The position numbers were made by a program, and so were the translations under genes. From positions 248,001 through 312,000 of the forward strand of contig NZ_JAUYGV010000007.1 in assembly GCF_030690345.1 (NCBI RefSeq): DNA of 64,000 nt. Reading direction: 5' to 3'. Shown piece after piece: positions 8,776-16,638 of the stretch. Source of the stretch: Rheinheimera sp. GTDB lineage: Bacteria; Pseudomonadota; Gammaproteobacteria; Enterobacterales; Alteromonadaceae. The first letter of the stretch is position 1. Each line of letters opens with the position of its first letter. Under the pieces are notes generated by a model that searched no databases, was not told where the DNA came from, and saw nothing but the letters and a program-made list of their open reading frames with translations.

Positions 8776-8967
8776 ATGCCTGCCGTCATTGACGTTAGCT
8801 GTATAAATTGTGATATGTGCGTACCGGAGTGCCCGAACGAAGCTATCAGCATGGGCGCAAAACATTATGAGGTTGACCCAACGCTGTGTACCGAGTGCAT
8901 TGGCTACTACGATAAACCCACCTGTATTGCCGTCTGTCCGATAGATTGTATCGGGCTAACTACATAA
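8776..8967 (+). CDS. yfhL: YfhL family 4Fe-4S ferredoxin
   Basis: Small soluble ferredoxin of 63 residues with two cluster-binding motifs: CINCDMCVPECP and CTECIGYYDKPTCIAVCP, the second with the family's extended spacing between Cys 2 and 3. It is shorter than E. coli YfhL (about 86 residues), lacking the C-terminal tail. It sits directly behind trhP, a pairing that suggests supply of electrons or cluster support to the RNA hydroxylation enzyme; in E. coli an iron-sulfur requirement of U32 RNA hydroxylases is known. The gene is convergent with modC. Confidence 0.88.
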   Translation: MPAVIDVSCINCDMCVPECPNEAISMGAKHYEVDPTLCTECIGYYDKPTCIAVCPIDCIGLTT

Positions 8968-8983
8968 GCACTGCTGAATCTTT

Positions 8984-10048
8984 TTAGTCCAACGCTACTG
9001 CTTTTATCTGTGCATATACCGGCTGACCAATTTGCAGGCCCAACCGCTCTAGCGATTGTTTGGTTAGCAGTGCCTGCAGTGGCTGGCCCTCAAGTGTTAG
9101 CTGCACCAAGGTTTCTGCCGGGTGGGGGGCGCTGTTAAAGCCGCTAATACTTACCTGTAACTGATTACTGACCGAGCTTTCGCTAAGCGGCTTTAAGCTT
9201 AGCGCCACATCGCGGGCCAGAATGCGTAGGCGATAAGCAGTTTGCTCTACGCTGGCAGCATGCAGCGGTGCCGGTAGTTGTAATTGCTGTTTGCCAATGC
9301 TGAGTTTCAGCAGGTGCTGTTTGCTGCCGTGGCTTTTGGCGTGCAGTAGTGACATAGCACCGATAGCAGCCAGTTCGGGTTGCAGTAATTGCTGTTGCAG
9401 CGGGCCCTGGCTAACCACGCGGCCCTCATGCATCAGCACCAGATGATCGGCCAGTTTAACCACGTCATCCAGCTGATGGCTAACCAGCAGCATCGGAATA
9501 CCGGTCTGGCTGGCGATACGTTGTAAAAACGGCAAGATCTCGCTGCGGCTTTGTTGATCCAAGGATGCTAAAGGTTCATCCAGCAGCAGCAACTGTGGCT
9601 GACTTAGTAAAGCCCGGCCCAAAGCTACGCGCTGGCGCTGGCCACCGGATAATTGCTCTGGCGCTTGTTGCAGCAACGGTGCAAGCTCCAGTAACTGGAT
9701 AATCTGCTCTGGTTTGAGCTGTATGTCAGTTTGTTTTGCCAGCCGTTTAAAGCCATATAACAGGTTTTGCTCTACCGATAAATGCGGCAATAAGCTGCTT
9801 TCCTGAAATGCCATACCAATGCGGCGCTGATGCACCGGCATAAAGAGGCTGCCTTGCTGCCATACTATGGCGCCACATTGCACTTCAGCACCGGCATGGC
9901 GATCAAGGCCAGCGATAGCCCGCAGCATGGTGGTTTTACCACAGCCGGAGCGGCCAAACAGTGCGGTAATGCCTTGTAGTGGCAGGGTATTATTTAGCTC
10001 TAGCGTAAAAGCACCGCGCTTTACCGTTAGCCCCACGGCTAACATCAT
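8984..10048 (-). CDS. modC: Molybdate ABC transporter ATP-binding protein ModC
   Basis: Cytoplasmic ATPase subunit of the molybdate importer, 354 residues. ABC domain: Walker A GRSGCGKTT, signature LSGGQRQRVALGRALL, Walker B LLLLDEPLASLD, and the H-loop His in LLVSHQLDD. The C-terminal ~70 residues form a TOBE/Mop molybdate-binding domain, typical for ModC and absent from sulfate homologues of this length. The start (ATGATG, first ATG at 10048) overlaps the modB stop by 4 bases. It is the last gene of the nine-gene moa-mod operon. Confidence 0.93.
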   Translation of the reverse strand: MMLAVGLTVKRGAFTLELNNTLPLQGITALFGRSGCGKTTMLRAIAGLDRHAGAEVQCGAIVWQQGSLFMPVHQRRIGMAFQESSLLPHLSVEQNLLYGFKRLAKQTDIQLKPEQIIQLLELAPLLQQAPEQLSGGQRQRVALGRALLSQPQLLLLDEPLASLDQQSRSEILPFLQRIASQTGIPMLLVSHQLDDVVKLADHLVLMHEGRVVSQGPLQQQLLQPELAAIGAMSLLHAKSHGSKQHLLKLSIGKQQLQLPAPLHAASVEQTAYRLRILARDVALSLKPLSESSVSNQLQVSISGFNSAPHPAETLVQLTLEGQPLQALLTKQSLERLGLQIGQPVYAQIKAVALD

Positions 10049-10746
10049 ATCGGTACCTCGCGTTCAAAGCGCCTGTTCAGGCCATAAACAATAAATAGTA
10101 CCATAAAGGCGGTGATTAATAGCCCGAGTGATAGCTGATGTGCTTGAGCGTAATTCATCGCCTCGGTGTGATCGTAAATCAGCACGGAAAGCACCTGGGT
10201 TTCACCGGGAATACTGCCGCCGAGCATTAATATCACGCCAAATTCGCCCAGTGTATGGGCAAAGGTTAGCGTGGCGGCAACGATAAAGCCGCCGCGACAT
10301 AACGGCAGTATCACGCTAAACAGCTGGTCCAGCTTGCCGGCACCTAAGGTCGCGGCTACCTCTAATGGCCTTGGTCCCATACGGCGAAAGCTTTCCAGCA
10401 GCGGCTGTACGGTAAAGGGCAGCGAATAAATGACTGAGCCGATTAAAATGCCGCTAAAGCTAAATGCCAGGTGCGTCAGGCCCAGTTGCTCTAAAGAGCT
10501 GCCGACAGCGCCATGCGGCCCCAGTAGAAGTAATAAATAAAACCCCAGCACCGTTGGCGGTAATACTAATGGTAGCGCCACTATCGCTTGAATAGCGGTG
10601 CGCAATTTGCTGTGGCTAAGCGACAGCCACCACGCCAGCGGCGTACCCAGCAGCAGCAAAATAACTGTTGTGTATAAACACAGCTTTAACGTTAGCCGGA
10701 TGGCTTGCCAGTCTTGCGGGCTAAGTGTGGCGAAAAGCTCCGGCAT
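10045..10746 (-). CDS. modB: Molybdate ABC transporter permease ModB
   Basis: Inner-membrane permease of 233 residues with five to six hydrophobic segments. The EAA loop that docks on ModC is seen as VAATLGAGKLDQLFSVILPL. PLVLPPTVLGFYLL and TLGEFGVILMLGG are typical ModB blocks. Its start overlaps the modA stop by one base (TAATG) and its stop overlaps modC, so translation is coupled through all three. Confidence 0.94.
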   Translation of the reverse strand: MPELFATLSPQDWQAIRLTLKLCLYTTVILLLLGTPLAWWLSLSHSKLRTAIQAIVALPLVLPPTVLGFYLLLLLGPHGAVGSSLEQLGLTHLAFSFSGILIGSVIYSLPFTVQPLLESFRRMGPRPLEVAATLGAGKLDQLFSVILPLCRGGFIVAATLTFAHTLGEFGVILMLGGSIPGETQVLSVLIYDHTEAMNYAQAHQLSLGLLITAFMVLFIVYGLNRRFEREVPI

Positions 10747-11522
10747 TATGGTAACTCCAGCCCGTTTGGCTTTTCAAAACCATAGCGCTGCATAATGGCG
10801 AGCACCTCAGTACGCGCCATAAAGGACGCTAATTGGTGGGCCGTGGTTTTATCGGCGCCATGGCGGGTGATGACATAAGCCTGAGTGAGTGGCTGGTGCA
10901 GCTCTGCGGGAATAAGGTGATAGCCGCGGCTGGACAGTTCCGGAAACCTGGCTAGTGACAGCGCAATAATAGCAATATCGGCACCACCACTTTGTGCCAT
11001 TTGGGCGGTTTGGGCGATATTTTCGCCATACACTAATTTGTGCTCTACTGTTTGCCACAGGCCAGCAGCCTGCAACGCTTCTTTGGCGCGCAGGCCATAA
11101 GGGGCATGAGCGGGCTGGGCAATGGCGAGGCGACGAAACTGCAGTTGTGGCAGTTGTGAAAGTGTAATATCTGACATATTTTGCTGCGGGCTCCACAGCA
11201 CAATACGGCCAAGCGCATACAGCTCAGGTTTAGTTACGGCATGGCCTTCGCTATACAATTGTTCAGGGAATTTAATATCGGCCGAGAAAAACACGTCATA
11301 AGGCGCGCCATGGCGGATTTGCGTGCTGATTTTGCCGCTGGAACCATACACTACATTAATATCAGTGTTAGGTTGCTGTTGGCGGAACAGAGAAATAACT
11401 TCATCTAATGCATAGCGCAGGTCTGACGCTGCAGCGATGGTGAGCTTGTCGCTGGCACTCTTTTCGGTAGCATAGGCCGGGTGCATGCTAATCAGGCAAA
11501 GCAGTAATAAGATGCGGATCAT
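10746..11522 (-). CDS. modA: Molybdate-binding periplasmic protein ModA
   Basis: Periplasmic binding protein of 258 residues that delivers molybdate or tungstate to ModBC. A signal peptide (MIRILLLLCLISMHPAYA) is followed by the ModA block LTIAAASDLRYALDE, VVYGSSGKISTQI and GAPYDVFFSADI; the Ser in AAASDL and the SSGK region are oxyanion ligands in the family. It starts only 3 bases after the moaE stop, which joins the mod genes to the moa operon. That link is unusual, as modABC is commonly separate and ModE-controlled. Confidence 0.93.
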   Translation of the reverse strand: MIRILLLLCLISMHPAYATEKSASDKLTIAAASDLRYALDEVISLFRQQQPNTDINVVYGSSGKISTQIRHGAPYDVFFSADIKFPEQLYSEGHAVTKPELYALGRIVLWSPQQNMSDITLSQLPQLQFRRLAIAQPAHAPYGLRAKEALQAAGLWQTVEHKLVYGENIAQTAQMAQSGGADIAIIALSLARFPELSSRGYHLIPAELHQPLTQAYVITRHGADKTTAHQLASFMARTEVLAIMQRYGFEKPNGLELP

Positions 11523-11525
11523 CGG

Positions 11526-11975
11526 CTACTCCCAGCGCGTCAGCGCTTGCTTGTCGCTTGCTTTGGCCTCTACCCAGTAATCACCTTGCGCGGTGTGCTC
11601 TTTTTTCCAAAATGGTGCGCGGTTTTTCAGGTAATCCATAATAAATTCGCAGGCGGCAAAGGCGACAGCGCGATGCGCGCTGGCAATACCAACAAATACA
11701 ATCTGCTGATGCGGTTTAAGTGTGCCAACCCGGTGAATAATATGCACCGCGCCAAGCTGCCAGCGCTGCTGTGCTTGTTCAGCAATAGCGATAAGGGCCT
11801 GCTCTGTCATGCCGGGGTAGTGCTCCAGCGTCATGCTGTGCAGGGTGTTGTCGCTAAGCTCGCGTACCAGGCCGCTAAAGGTGACGACAGCGCCGCAGCT
11901 GGCATGCTGGCGTAGTTCGTTATATTCACTGGCGACACAGAAATCATCGCTTTGTACTGCAACAAAGATGCTCAT
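11526..11975 (-). CDS. moaE: Molybdopterin synthase catalytic subunit MoaE
   Basis: Large subunit of molybdopterin synthase (149 residues), which transfers sulfur from the MoaD thiocarboxylate to precursor Z. Family signs: GAVVTFSGLVRE near residue 30, LEHYPGMTE, HRVGTL, and the active-site lysine block KNRAPFWKKE. It lies 15 bases after moaD, its obligate partner. Confidence 0.95.
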   Translation of the reverse strand: MSIFVAVQSDDFCVASEYNELRQHASCGAVVTFSGLVRELSDNTLHSMTLEHYPGMTEQALIAIAEQAQQRWQLGAVHIIHRVGTLKPHQQIVFVGIASAHRAVAFAACEFIMDYLKNRAPFWKKEHTAQGDYWVEAKASDKQALTRWE

Positions 11976-11990
11976 ATTAACCGCCGCTTC

Positions 11991-12242
11991 TTAACCACCC
12001 GTTACAGGGGGAAAAAATGCCAGCTCGTCGCCGTCCTGCACGCTGGCCGTTAGCGGTACCAGCTGCTGATTTACGGCGCAAAGCAAATCGGTGCGGCTAA
12101 GTTCCTGCTGCCAGTTATTGCAACGGTTTCTAAGCTGTTCCAGTACGGTGGCAACATTCAATATTTTACCATCGCAACTTAACAGATATTGCTCGCACTC
12201 AAGACGCTCACGCAGGGCGGCGAAAAACAGGATTTTAATCAT
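11991..12242 (-). CDS. moaD: Molybdopterin synthase sulfur carrier MoaD
   Basis: Ubiquitin-fold sulfur carrier of 83 residues. The C-terminus ends FFPPVTGG; the terminal Gly-Gly is adenylated and thiocarboxylated, and is intact. The N-terminus [11 protein letters not shown] is the usual first strand. The ATG overlaps the moaC stop by 4 bases (ATGA). Confidence 0.94.
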   Translation of the reverse strand: MIKILFFAALRERLECEQYLLSCDGKILNVATVLEQLRNRCNNWQQELSRTDLLCAVNQQLVPLTASVQDGDELAFFPPVTGG

Positions 12243-12754
12243 AACTTAATCTCCGCAAGATAATGCCCCGATTTACCGCCGGTTTTTTCCAGCAGACGGA
12301 TATTGCTGATAGTCATCGCTTTATCTACCGCCTTACACATATCGTAAATGGTTAAGGCTGCAACGGAGGCGGCCGTTAATGCCTCCATCTCCACGCCGGT
12401 GCAGCCGCTAAGCAAACAGCTGGTTTCGATCTGAATTTGGCCTTGCTCGGGCAGCAACTGAAAATCGACCGATACCTTGCTTAGCAGCAGGGGGTGGCAC
12501 AGCGGAATAAGTTCGCTGGTTTTTTTCGCTGCCATAATGCCGGCAATGCGCGCTGTGGCCAGTACATCGCCTTTTTTCAGCAGGGCCTGTTCAATTAACC
12601 GGATCACTTCCGGCGTGGTTTGCACCAGGGCTCCCGCACGGGCCAGCCGGGTAGTTGCTGGTTTGCTGCTGACATCGACCATTGCAGCAGCTCCGTTTTT
12701 ATCTATATGAGTCAAATTCATAGGGCTAAGTTGATCCGGTGCTATTGCTGTCAT
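12239..12754 (-). CDS. moaC: Cyclic pyranopterin monophosphate synthase MoaC
   Basis: Converts the MoaA product into cyclic pyranopterin monophosphate. Family signs: [42 protein letters not shown] split around the active site, and [15 protein letters not shown], with the DMCKAVDK block near the end. Start chosen at 12754 (171 residues) because GGAG lies 8 bases before it and this places the gene just after the moaB stop; a longer reading frame from 12826 would overlap moaB without a ribosome site. Confidence 0.93.
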   Translation of the reverse strand: MTAIAPDQLSPMNLTHIDKNGAAAMVDVSSKPATTRLARAGALVQTTPEVIRLIEQALLKKGDVLATARIAGIMAAKKTSELIPLCHPLLLSKVSVDFQLLPEQGQIQIETSCLLSGCTGVEMEALTAASVAALTIYDMCKAVDKAMTISNIRLLEKTGGKSGHYLAEIKL

Positions 12755-12755
12755 A

Positions 12756-13295
12756 TCAAACTCCGCAGCTTTTCGTTGGGCTGTTTTTAACGTGTGCCAA
12801 AAAATTACAGGGGCCGGTTTGGCCATTTAGCTGTGGTAATATCAGTTGCTGCATTGCCAGCGTACAAGCGCCACCTGAACCAGGCATAGCAAATAGCAGG
12901 GTGCCATTGGCCAGGCCCGCCACCGCACCGGATTGCAGCGCGGCCGAGCCAAGTTCAGCAAAAGACAACTGGCGAAATAGCTCACCAAAACCTGGTACCG
13001 GCGTATCCAACAGCGGAGCCAAGGCTTCAATCGTACAGTTGCCTGCGGCGTAGCCGGTACCACCATTTATCAAGATCACCTGAATATTGCTGCTTGCGAT
13101 CCAATGGCTTAACAATGCGCGCAACGCGTATTTATTGTTAACCAGCAAAGCACGGGCGAAGAATTGATGGCCGGCTTCACGCACCAGATCACATAGCAGA
13201 TCGCCGCTGCTGTCATTCGCGCTGGTGCGGGTGTCTGATACCGTTAAAACAGCGATATTGAGCGGATAAAACCGGCTTAAATCAGGCTTTGGCAT
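12756..13295 (-). CDS. moaB: MoaB-like molybdopterin adenylyltransferase family protein
   Basis: Member of the MoaB/MogA family (179 residues) that adenylates molybdopterin or supports Moco assembly. Visible: [13 protein letters not shown] at the N-terminus and the phosphate-binding [17 protein letters not shown], plus FGELFRQLS and [19 protein letters not shown] normally continues as GTGxxxRD in active MogA; here the following residues are YAAGNCT, so catalytic capacity is uncertain. The start at 13295 has GGGAA ahead and lies inside the end of mobA (14-base overlap). Confidence 0.88.
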   Translation of the reverse strand: MPKPDLSRFYPLNIAVLTVSDTRTSANDSSGDLLCDLVREAGHQFFARALLVNNKYALRALLSHWIASSNIQVILINGGTGYAAGNCTIEALAPLLDTPVPGFGELFRQLSFAELGSAALQSGAVAGLANGTLLFAMPGSGGACTLAMQQLILPQLNGQTGPCNFLAHVKNSPTKSCGV

Positions 13296-13848
13296 AAAGT
13301 TTCCCGTTGCTAAATATATCCAAACAACGCTGCCAGTCTTGCGGTGTATTAGCATTTAGCAGCTCACTGGGGGATATCGGCACAGCGATGGCGTTAAGCT
13401 GCGCTAACAGGCTTTTTACCGAGCGCAGGCCTTGATGCAGTTGCGTGGCAATTAGTGTGCTGAGCGCGGCAGTTACCGGTAACAAACAGGGCAAGGGGCT
13501 GTTAGCGAAGTAGCTTGCTGTGCCATCTGCTTTTTGCAGCAAAAGCTTAAGGCTGATAACGTCTAGCCGTGGCGTATCTATTGGCAGCACCAGCAAATGC
13601 GAACTGGTGCAGTGCTTAAGTGCAGCTAAAATGCCAGCCAGCGGACCAAATTGACCCGAAGCATCTTGGATAAAGCCCGGCTTATTGCGGCTAATTAACA
13701 CTTCGCTGGCACCAGCGGCTAACGCGAGTTGCTGCATATGCACCAGTAAGCTCTGGCCATTAAGTTGCAGTAGTGCTTTATCCTGGCCCATGCGGCTGGA
13801 TTGTCCACCGGCTAAAATCAATGCGCTAAATGGCTTACCAGTGCTCAT
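13282..13848 (-). CDS. mobA: Molybdenum cofactor guanylyltransferase MobA
   Basis: Adds GMP to Mo-molybdopterin to make the guanine dinucleotide form used by nitrate reductase and other DMSO-reductase family enzymes. N-terminal nucleotidyltransferase motif LILAGGQSSRMGQDKALL, then FGPLAGILAAL and LLVLPIDTP (metal-binding Asp). About 188 residues from the ATG at 13848. TTG and GTG codons 4 and 3 codons upstream overlap the moaA end and are possible alternatives; the ribosome site (GGTGG) is weak. Confidence 0.92.
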   Translation of the reverse strand: MSTGKPFSALILAGGQSSRMGQDKALLQLNGQSLLVHMQQLALAAGASEVLISRNKPGFIQDASGQFGPLAGILAALKHCTSSHLLVLPIDTPRLDVISLKLLLQKADGTASYFANSPLPCLLPVTAALSTLIATQLHQGLRSVKSLLAQLNAIAVPISPSELLNANTPQDWQRCLDIFSNGKLYAKA

Positions 13849-13849
13849 C

Positions 13850-14824
13850 TTAGCCACCAATCTGGGCTAAATGCCGGGTGCTGCCGCTGTAATCCTGCTG
13901 TAACTGGTGGCTGGCGGCTTTGCCTTGTACGGCCTGTTGTAAAAAGCGCATTACCGGCGCGCTGTCATCGTTTTGCAGCAGGACACGCAGGTCCTGATAG
14001 CTGTCGGTAAACAGGCATAAATACAGCTGACCGGTACTGGATACCCTAAGCCGGTTACAGTCAGCACAAAAGTCTTTGCTGTAGGGCATAATCAGGCCAA
14101 TGCGGCCCTGATAATCGTTGTGCGAATACTCCAACGCCGGGCCATCGGTTTTTGCTTTGGCGTTCAACTGCCAGCCCCGGGCCAGTAACTGCTGCTGAAT
14201 ACCGGCGCCGCTTAAATGCTGACGCTGATAAAAGCCGGCATTGTCACCGGTGCGCATCAGTTCAATAAAGCGCAGCGCAATATCTTGCTGTTTAATAAAC
14301 TGCAGAAAATCCGGCAAGGCCAATGCATTATGCTGCTTTAGCAGTACAGTGTTAATTTTTACCTGTTTAATGCCGATGGCCTTGGCGTGGGCAATGCCGT
14401 CGAGAATATCGGCAAGCTTGTCCTGGCCGGTGACCAGATGAAAGGTGTCGGCATCTAAGCTATCGACACTGACATTTACCGCATCCAACCCCGCTTCCTG
14501 CCAGGCCAGCGCATCGCGTTTTAAGCGATAGCCGTTGGTAGTGAGCGCGACTTTTTCAATACCTGGCACGGCTTTGCAGGTGGCGATAATGTCGGTTAAG
14601 TCTTTACGCAGCGATGGCTCGCCGCCGGTAATACGTACCTTACGGGTGCCGAGTTTGGCAAAGGCGGTGACTAAGCGGCGAATTTCAGTCAGGTTAAGCT
14701 CGCCGCTACGGGAGTCGCAGTCATTACCGTCAGGCAGGCAGTAGCTGCAGCGAAAATTGCAGCTTTCAGTGACAGACAACCGCAAATAACTAAAGCGGCG
14801 CGAATAGGCGTCAGTTAACATCAT
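13850..14824 (-). CDS. moaA: GTP 3',8-cyclase MoaA (radical SAM)
   Basis: First enzyme of Moco synthesis, turning GTP into 3',8-cyclo-GTP. The N-terminal radical-SAM cluster motif is CNFRCSYC; the second C-terminal cluster uses FCADCNRLR and the Cys in LYLCLF. It ends in Gly-Gly, needed for activity in the family. ATGATG at 14824, preceded by GGAAAGG within a structured leader (probable Moco riboswitch). It is the first gene of the moaA-mobA-moaB-moaC-moaD-moaE-modA-modB-modC operon. Confidence 0.96.
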   Translation of the reverse strand: MMLTDAYSRRFSYLRLSVTESCNFRCSYCLPDGNDCDSRSGELNLTEIRRLVTAFAKLGTRKVRITGGEPSLRKDLTDIIATCKAVPGIEKVALTTNGYRLKRDALAWQEAGLDAVNVSVDSLDADTFHLVTGQDKLADILDGIAHAKAIGIKQVKINTVLLKQHNALALPDFLQFIKQQDIALRFIELMRTGDNAGFYQRQHLSGAGIQQQLLARGWQLNAKAKTDGPALEYSHNDYQGRIGLIMPYSKDFCADCNRLRVSSTGQLYLCLFTDSYQDLRVLLQNDDSAPVMRFLQQAVQGKAASHQLQQDYSGSTRHLAQIGG

Positions 14825-14827
14825 TCA

Positions 14828-14945
14828 CCTTTCCAAATAGGGAGGTATGGCCGTTTCCCGCCACACCCGGTGGCGTTATTGCCACGGCATAGCGTTCATC
14901 CCTGACCCCCTTGGGTATTCTTCAGGTTTAGAGCCGGCAGCTCGG
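14828..14945 (-). ncRNA. Probable Moco riboswitch in the moaA leader
   Basis: The moaA leader on the minus strand is GC-rich and strongly foldable. CGCCAC-CGGGT-GTGGCG gives a perfect 6-bp hairpin (about 14856-14872), enclosed by GCCGT/ACGGC; CCTGA/TCAGG encloses a further stem upstream. It ends CTCCCTATTTGGAAAGG, in which GGAAAGG is the moaA ribosome site. Moco-binding RNA leaders (Rfam MOCO_RNA_motif) precede moaA in many gammaproteobacteria and are recalled to end in a similar way. Assignment rests on position, structure and remembered consensus. Confidence 0.68.
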
Positions 14946-15008
14946 TGTTATGGTTAAAGCTTAAAAGGTTTAGGCTGGTATTGTTATTGCCATTAAGGGG
15001 GGAGTGAC

Positions 15009-15024
15009 TACTTATTTGGGGGTA
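15009..15024. promoter_or_regulatory. NarL/NarP 7-2-7 binding site upstream of moaA
   Basis: TACTTATTTGGGGGTA matches TACYYMT-N2-AKRRGTA in 13 of 14 defined positions. It lies about 190 bases before moaA, upstream of the leader, so nitrate-activated NarL could raise Moco and molybdate-uptake gene expression. Confidence 0.7.
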
Positions 15025-15097
15025 ATAGATTGAGATTTGAGTCACACAACCGCCAGATACCCCTGTAATTTGCATGATAGACTCCTATAATTTCAGT

Positions 15098-16339
15098 TCA
15101 TTTGGCGTCAATGACTGGCCGACGTGCAGCTAAACTCAGACTACCCCGAGCGGATGATTCAATATGATCACTCCACCACTGCATCATATCTCTACGGCCT
15201 TTTAAGTAGCCTGCTTTGTTATATGCCCGGCGCACCTGGTTTTTGTCTTCGTGGGCGAGGGCACTCTCTACCAGGTCGCCATAAAAACCTTCTTCGTTCA
15301 ATGTAGTACTGGCTAAGGAACGCATGCCGTGTGCAACCAACCGGTTGGCAAAACCCATTCGCTTTAATGCCATATTGGCTGTTTCTTTGTTGATATGGCT
15401 ATCCTTGTGCCGCACCGAGGGGAAGACATAAAGCTGTTCGCCACTAATAGGCCGCATAAGCTGGAGTAAGGCGATTGCCTGGGACGACAGCGGTACCTGA
15501 TGCGCTCGCCGTTTTTTCATAAATTCTGCCGGTATAGTCCAAAGTGCTTGCTCAAAGTCGACATCTTGCCAACGAACTTTAACAGCTTCGCCAGGCCGAA
15601 CCATGGTATGCAGTTGCCATTCAATCAGGCAGCGGGTAGAAAGTTGAATACTGGCTGTGCTTAATCGCTGCATTAGCTCCGGCAACTCCTCAGGCTTCAG
15701 GGTTTTCATGTTCTCGTTTTTAGGAGTACTGAAAGCGGCTTTAATCCCGCTTAGCCGGTTAAACTCAAGTAAGCCGGTATTGACGCACCAGGTCATCAAT
15801 TCGTTGATGCGCTGGCACAGCCGTGACAGTGTTTCCAGCTTATGTAACTTTTCAAGCGGGCGCAGTATTTCAATAATTTGCTGCGCGCTCAGTTCCTTTA
15901 GCGGCAAATAGCCGGCTTTAGGGAAGACATGTTGCTCGAATGAGCGCTGGATATTAAAAGCATGCCGTGCGCTGATGGCGGAAAACTTTACCTTAAACCA
16001 TTTTTCACAGGCATTCTGAAAAGTGTTTAGCGCATCTGCGGATGCCTGGCTATTTTGCTGTTCCAGCCAACGTTGTGGGTCAACACCTTCCGCTAAAAAT
16101 TGCCGGTATTTGGCTACGGTTTTCCTTGCAGCGGAGAGGCCGATAGCAGGGTAGTTGCCCAGCTTCAGATTGTTACGGTTTTCCAGTAAAGGTCTGAAAT
16201 AATTGAAATACCATGACTTGTTTCCTGCTGCACTAATTCTTAGTAGCAAACCGTCGCCATCGTATAAAGTGTAAGGCTTGCCGGATGGTTTGCTACTACG
16301 AATAACTGTGTCGCTTAAGGGTATGATTTTCTTTGGCAT
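15098..16339 (-). CDS. P4-type tyrosine integrase, element remnant (Int1)
   Basis: Site-specific recombinase of 413 residues. N-terminal DUF4102-type arm-binding domain (PLSDTVIRSSKPSGKPYTLY, DGDGLLLRI), central SAM-like domain, and catalytic domain with Arg in TMVRPGEAVKVRW, HGMRSLASTTLNE (HxxR), and ALAHEDKNQVRRAYNKA (His and the nucleophile Tyr). AGGAGCG precedes the ATG at 16339. It is clearly paralogous to the second integrase at 54348. It lies outside the prophage, between the moaA promoter and the left att copy, with no cargo of its own visible, so it appears stranded from an earlier element that used the same tRNA site. Confidence 0.93.
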   Translation of the reverse strand: MPKKIIPLSDTVIRSSKPSGKPYTLYDGDGLLLRISAAGNKSWYFNYFRPLLENRNNLKLGNYPAIGLSAARKTVAKYRQFLAEGVDPQRWLEQQNSQASADALNTFQNACEKWFKVKFSAISARHAFNIQRSFEQHVFPKAGYLPLKELSAQQIIEILRPLEKLHKLETLSRLCQRINELMTWCVNTGLLEFNRLSGIKAAFSTPKNENMKTLKPEELPELMQRLSTASIQLSTRCLIEWQLHTMVRPGEAVKVRWQDVDFEQALWTIPAEFMKKRRAHQVPLSSQAIALLQLMRPISGEQLYVFPSVRHKDSHINKETANMALKRMGFANRLVAHGMRSLASTTLNEEGFYGDLVESALAHEDKNQVRRAYNKAGYLKGRRDMMQWWSDHIESSARGSLSLAARRPVIDAK

Positions 16340-16361
16340 TTTCGCTCCTAAGCACCCCTTT

Positions 16362-16412
16362 TAGAACCACAGCGTTTTCAGTTTTTGCTCTGTGGTTCTA
16401 TCTGTGGTGCTA
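16362..16412. repeat. Arm-type repeats of Int1 att site
   Basis: TAGAACCACAG (16362-16372) is the exact inverse of CTGTGGTTCTA (16390-16400), and a third near copy CTGTGGTGCTA follows at 16402-16412, 12 bases after the second. The pattern of one inverted and two direct copies lies just upstream of int1, matching in layout the GTAGTATTA copies upstream of int2. Likely arm-type integrase binding sites. Confidence 0.65.
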
Positions 16413-16430
16413 AAAAGCGTAATTCTCTTT

Positions 16431-16518
16431 AGACCGGATAAGACCAGCTAAGACCGAAAATCAGTGCTAAGGCTTGATATTAAAAGGTTTTTTCAGGAGA
16501 GTCAGACCAAATAAGACG
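16431..16518 (+). repeat. Helically phased AGACC repeats near left att
   Basis: AGACC occurs at 16431, 16441 and 16451, exactly 10 bases apart, then AGACC at 16504 and AGACG at 16514, again 10 apart. The set ends 20 bases before the att core. One-turn spacing suggests protein binding along one DNA face, for example integrase or excisionase. Confidence 0.65.
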
Positions 16519-16533
16519 GGGTTGTACTGTCTT

Positions 16534-16556
16534 TTGGCTGCCCCAGCAGGAATCGA
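16534..16556. repeat. Left attachment core (att copy of tRNA-Arg 3' end)
   Basis: A 23-bp sequence starting TTGGCTGCCCCAGCAGG is repeated exactly at 55771-55793, where it is the 3' end of tRNA-Arg(CCU). The bases flanking the two copies differ. This marks the left boundary of the 39-kb prophage. Confidence 0.92.
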
Positions 16557-16599
16557 CGAGCCACTAATTTAGCGGCCTGTGGCAGTTAATCATTAAAGT

Positions 16600-16620
16600 G
16601 TAGTATTAACTGTAGTATTA
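16600..16620 (+). repeat. GTAGTATTA arm sites, left side
   Basis: GTAGTATTA occurs at 16600-16608 and 16612-16620, 12 bases apart, 44 bases inside the left att core. The same word occurs three times beside int2 at the other prophage end, so these are probably the two arms of the phage attP read by Int2. Confidence 0.7.
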
Positions 16621-16638
16621 AAACTCTGTGCTGCAGCA

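Noticed and set aside
10598-10795. Plus-strand open frame across the modA-modB joint
   Set aside because: Antisense to coupled genes; no coding evidence.
12755-12826. Longer MoaC with an N-terminal extension
   Set aside because: The extension overlaps moaB, has no ribosome site and is not family-like.
16577-16582. CTGTGG right of the left att core as a further Int1 arm site
   Set aside because: Only six bases match and the rest of the word differs; could be chance.
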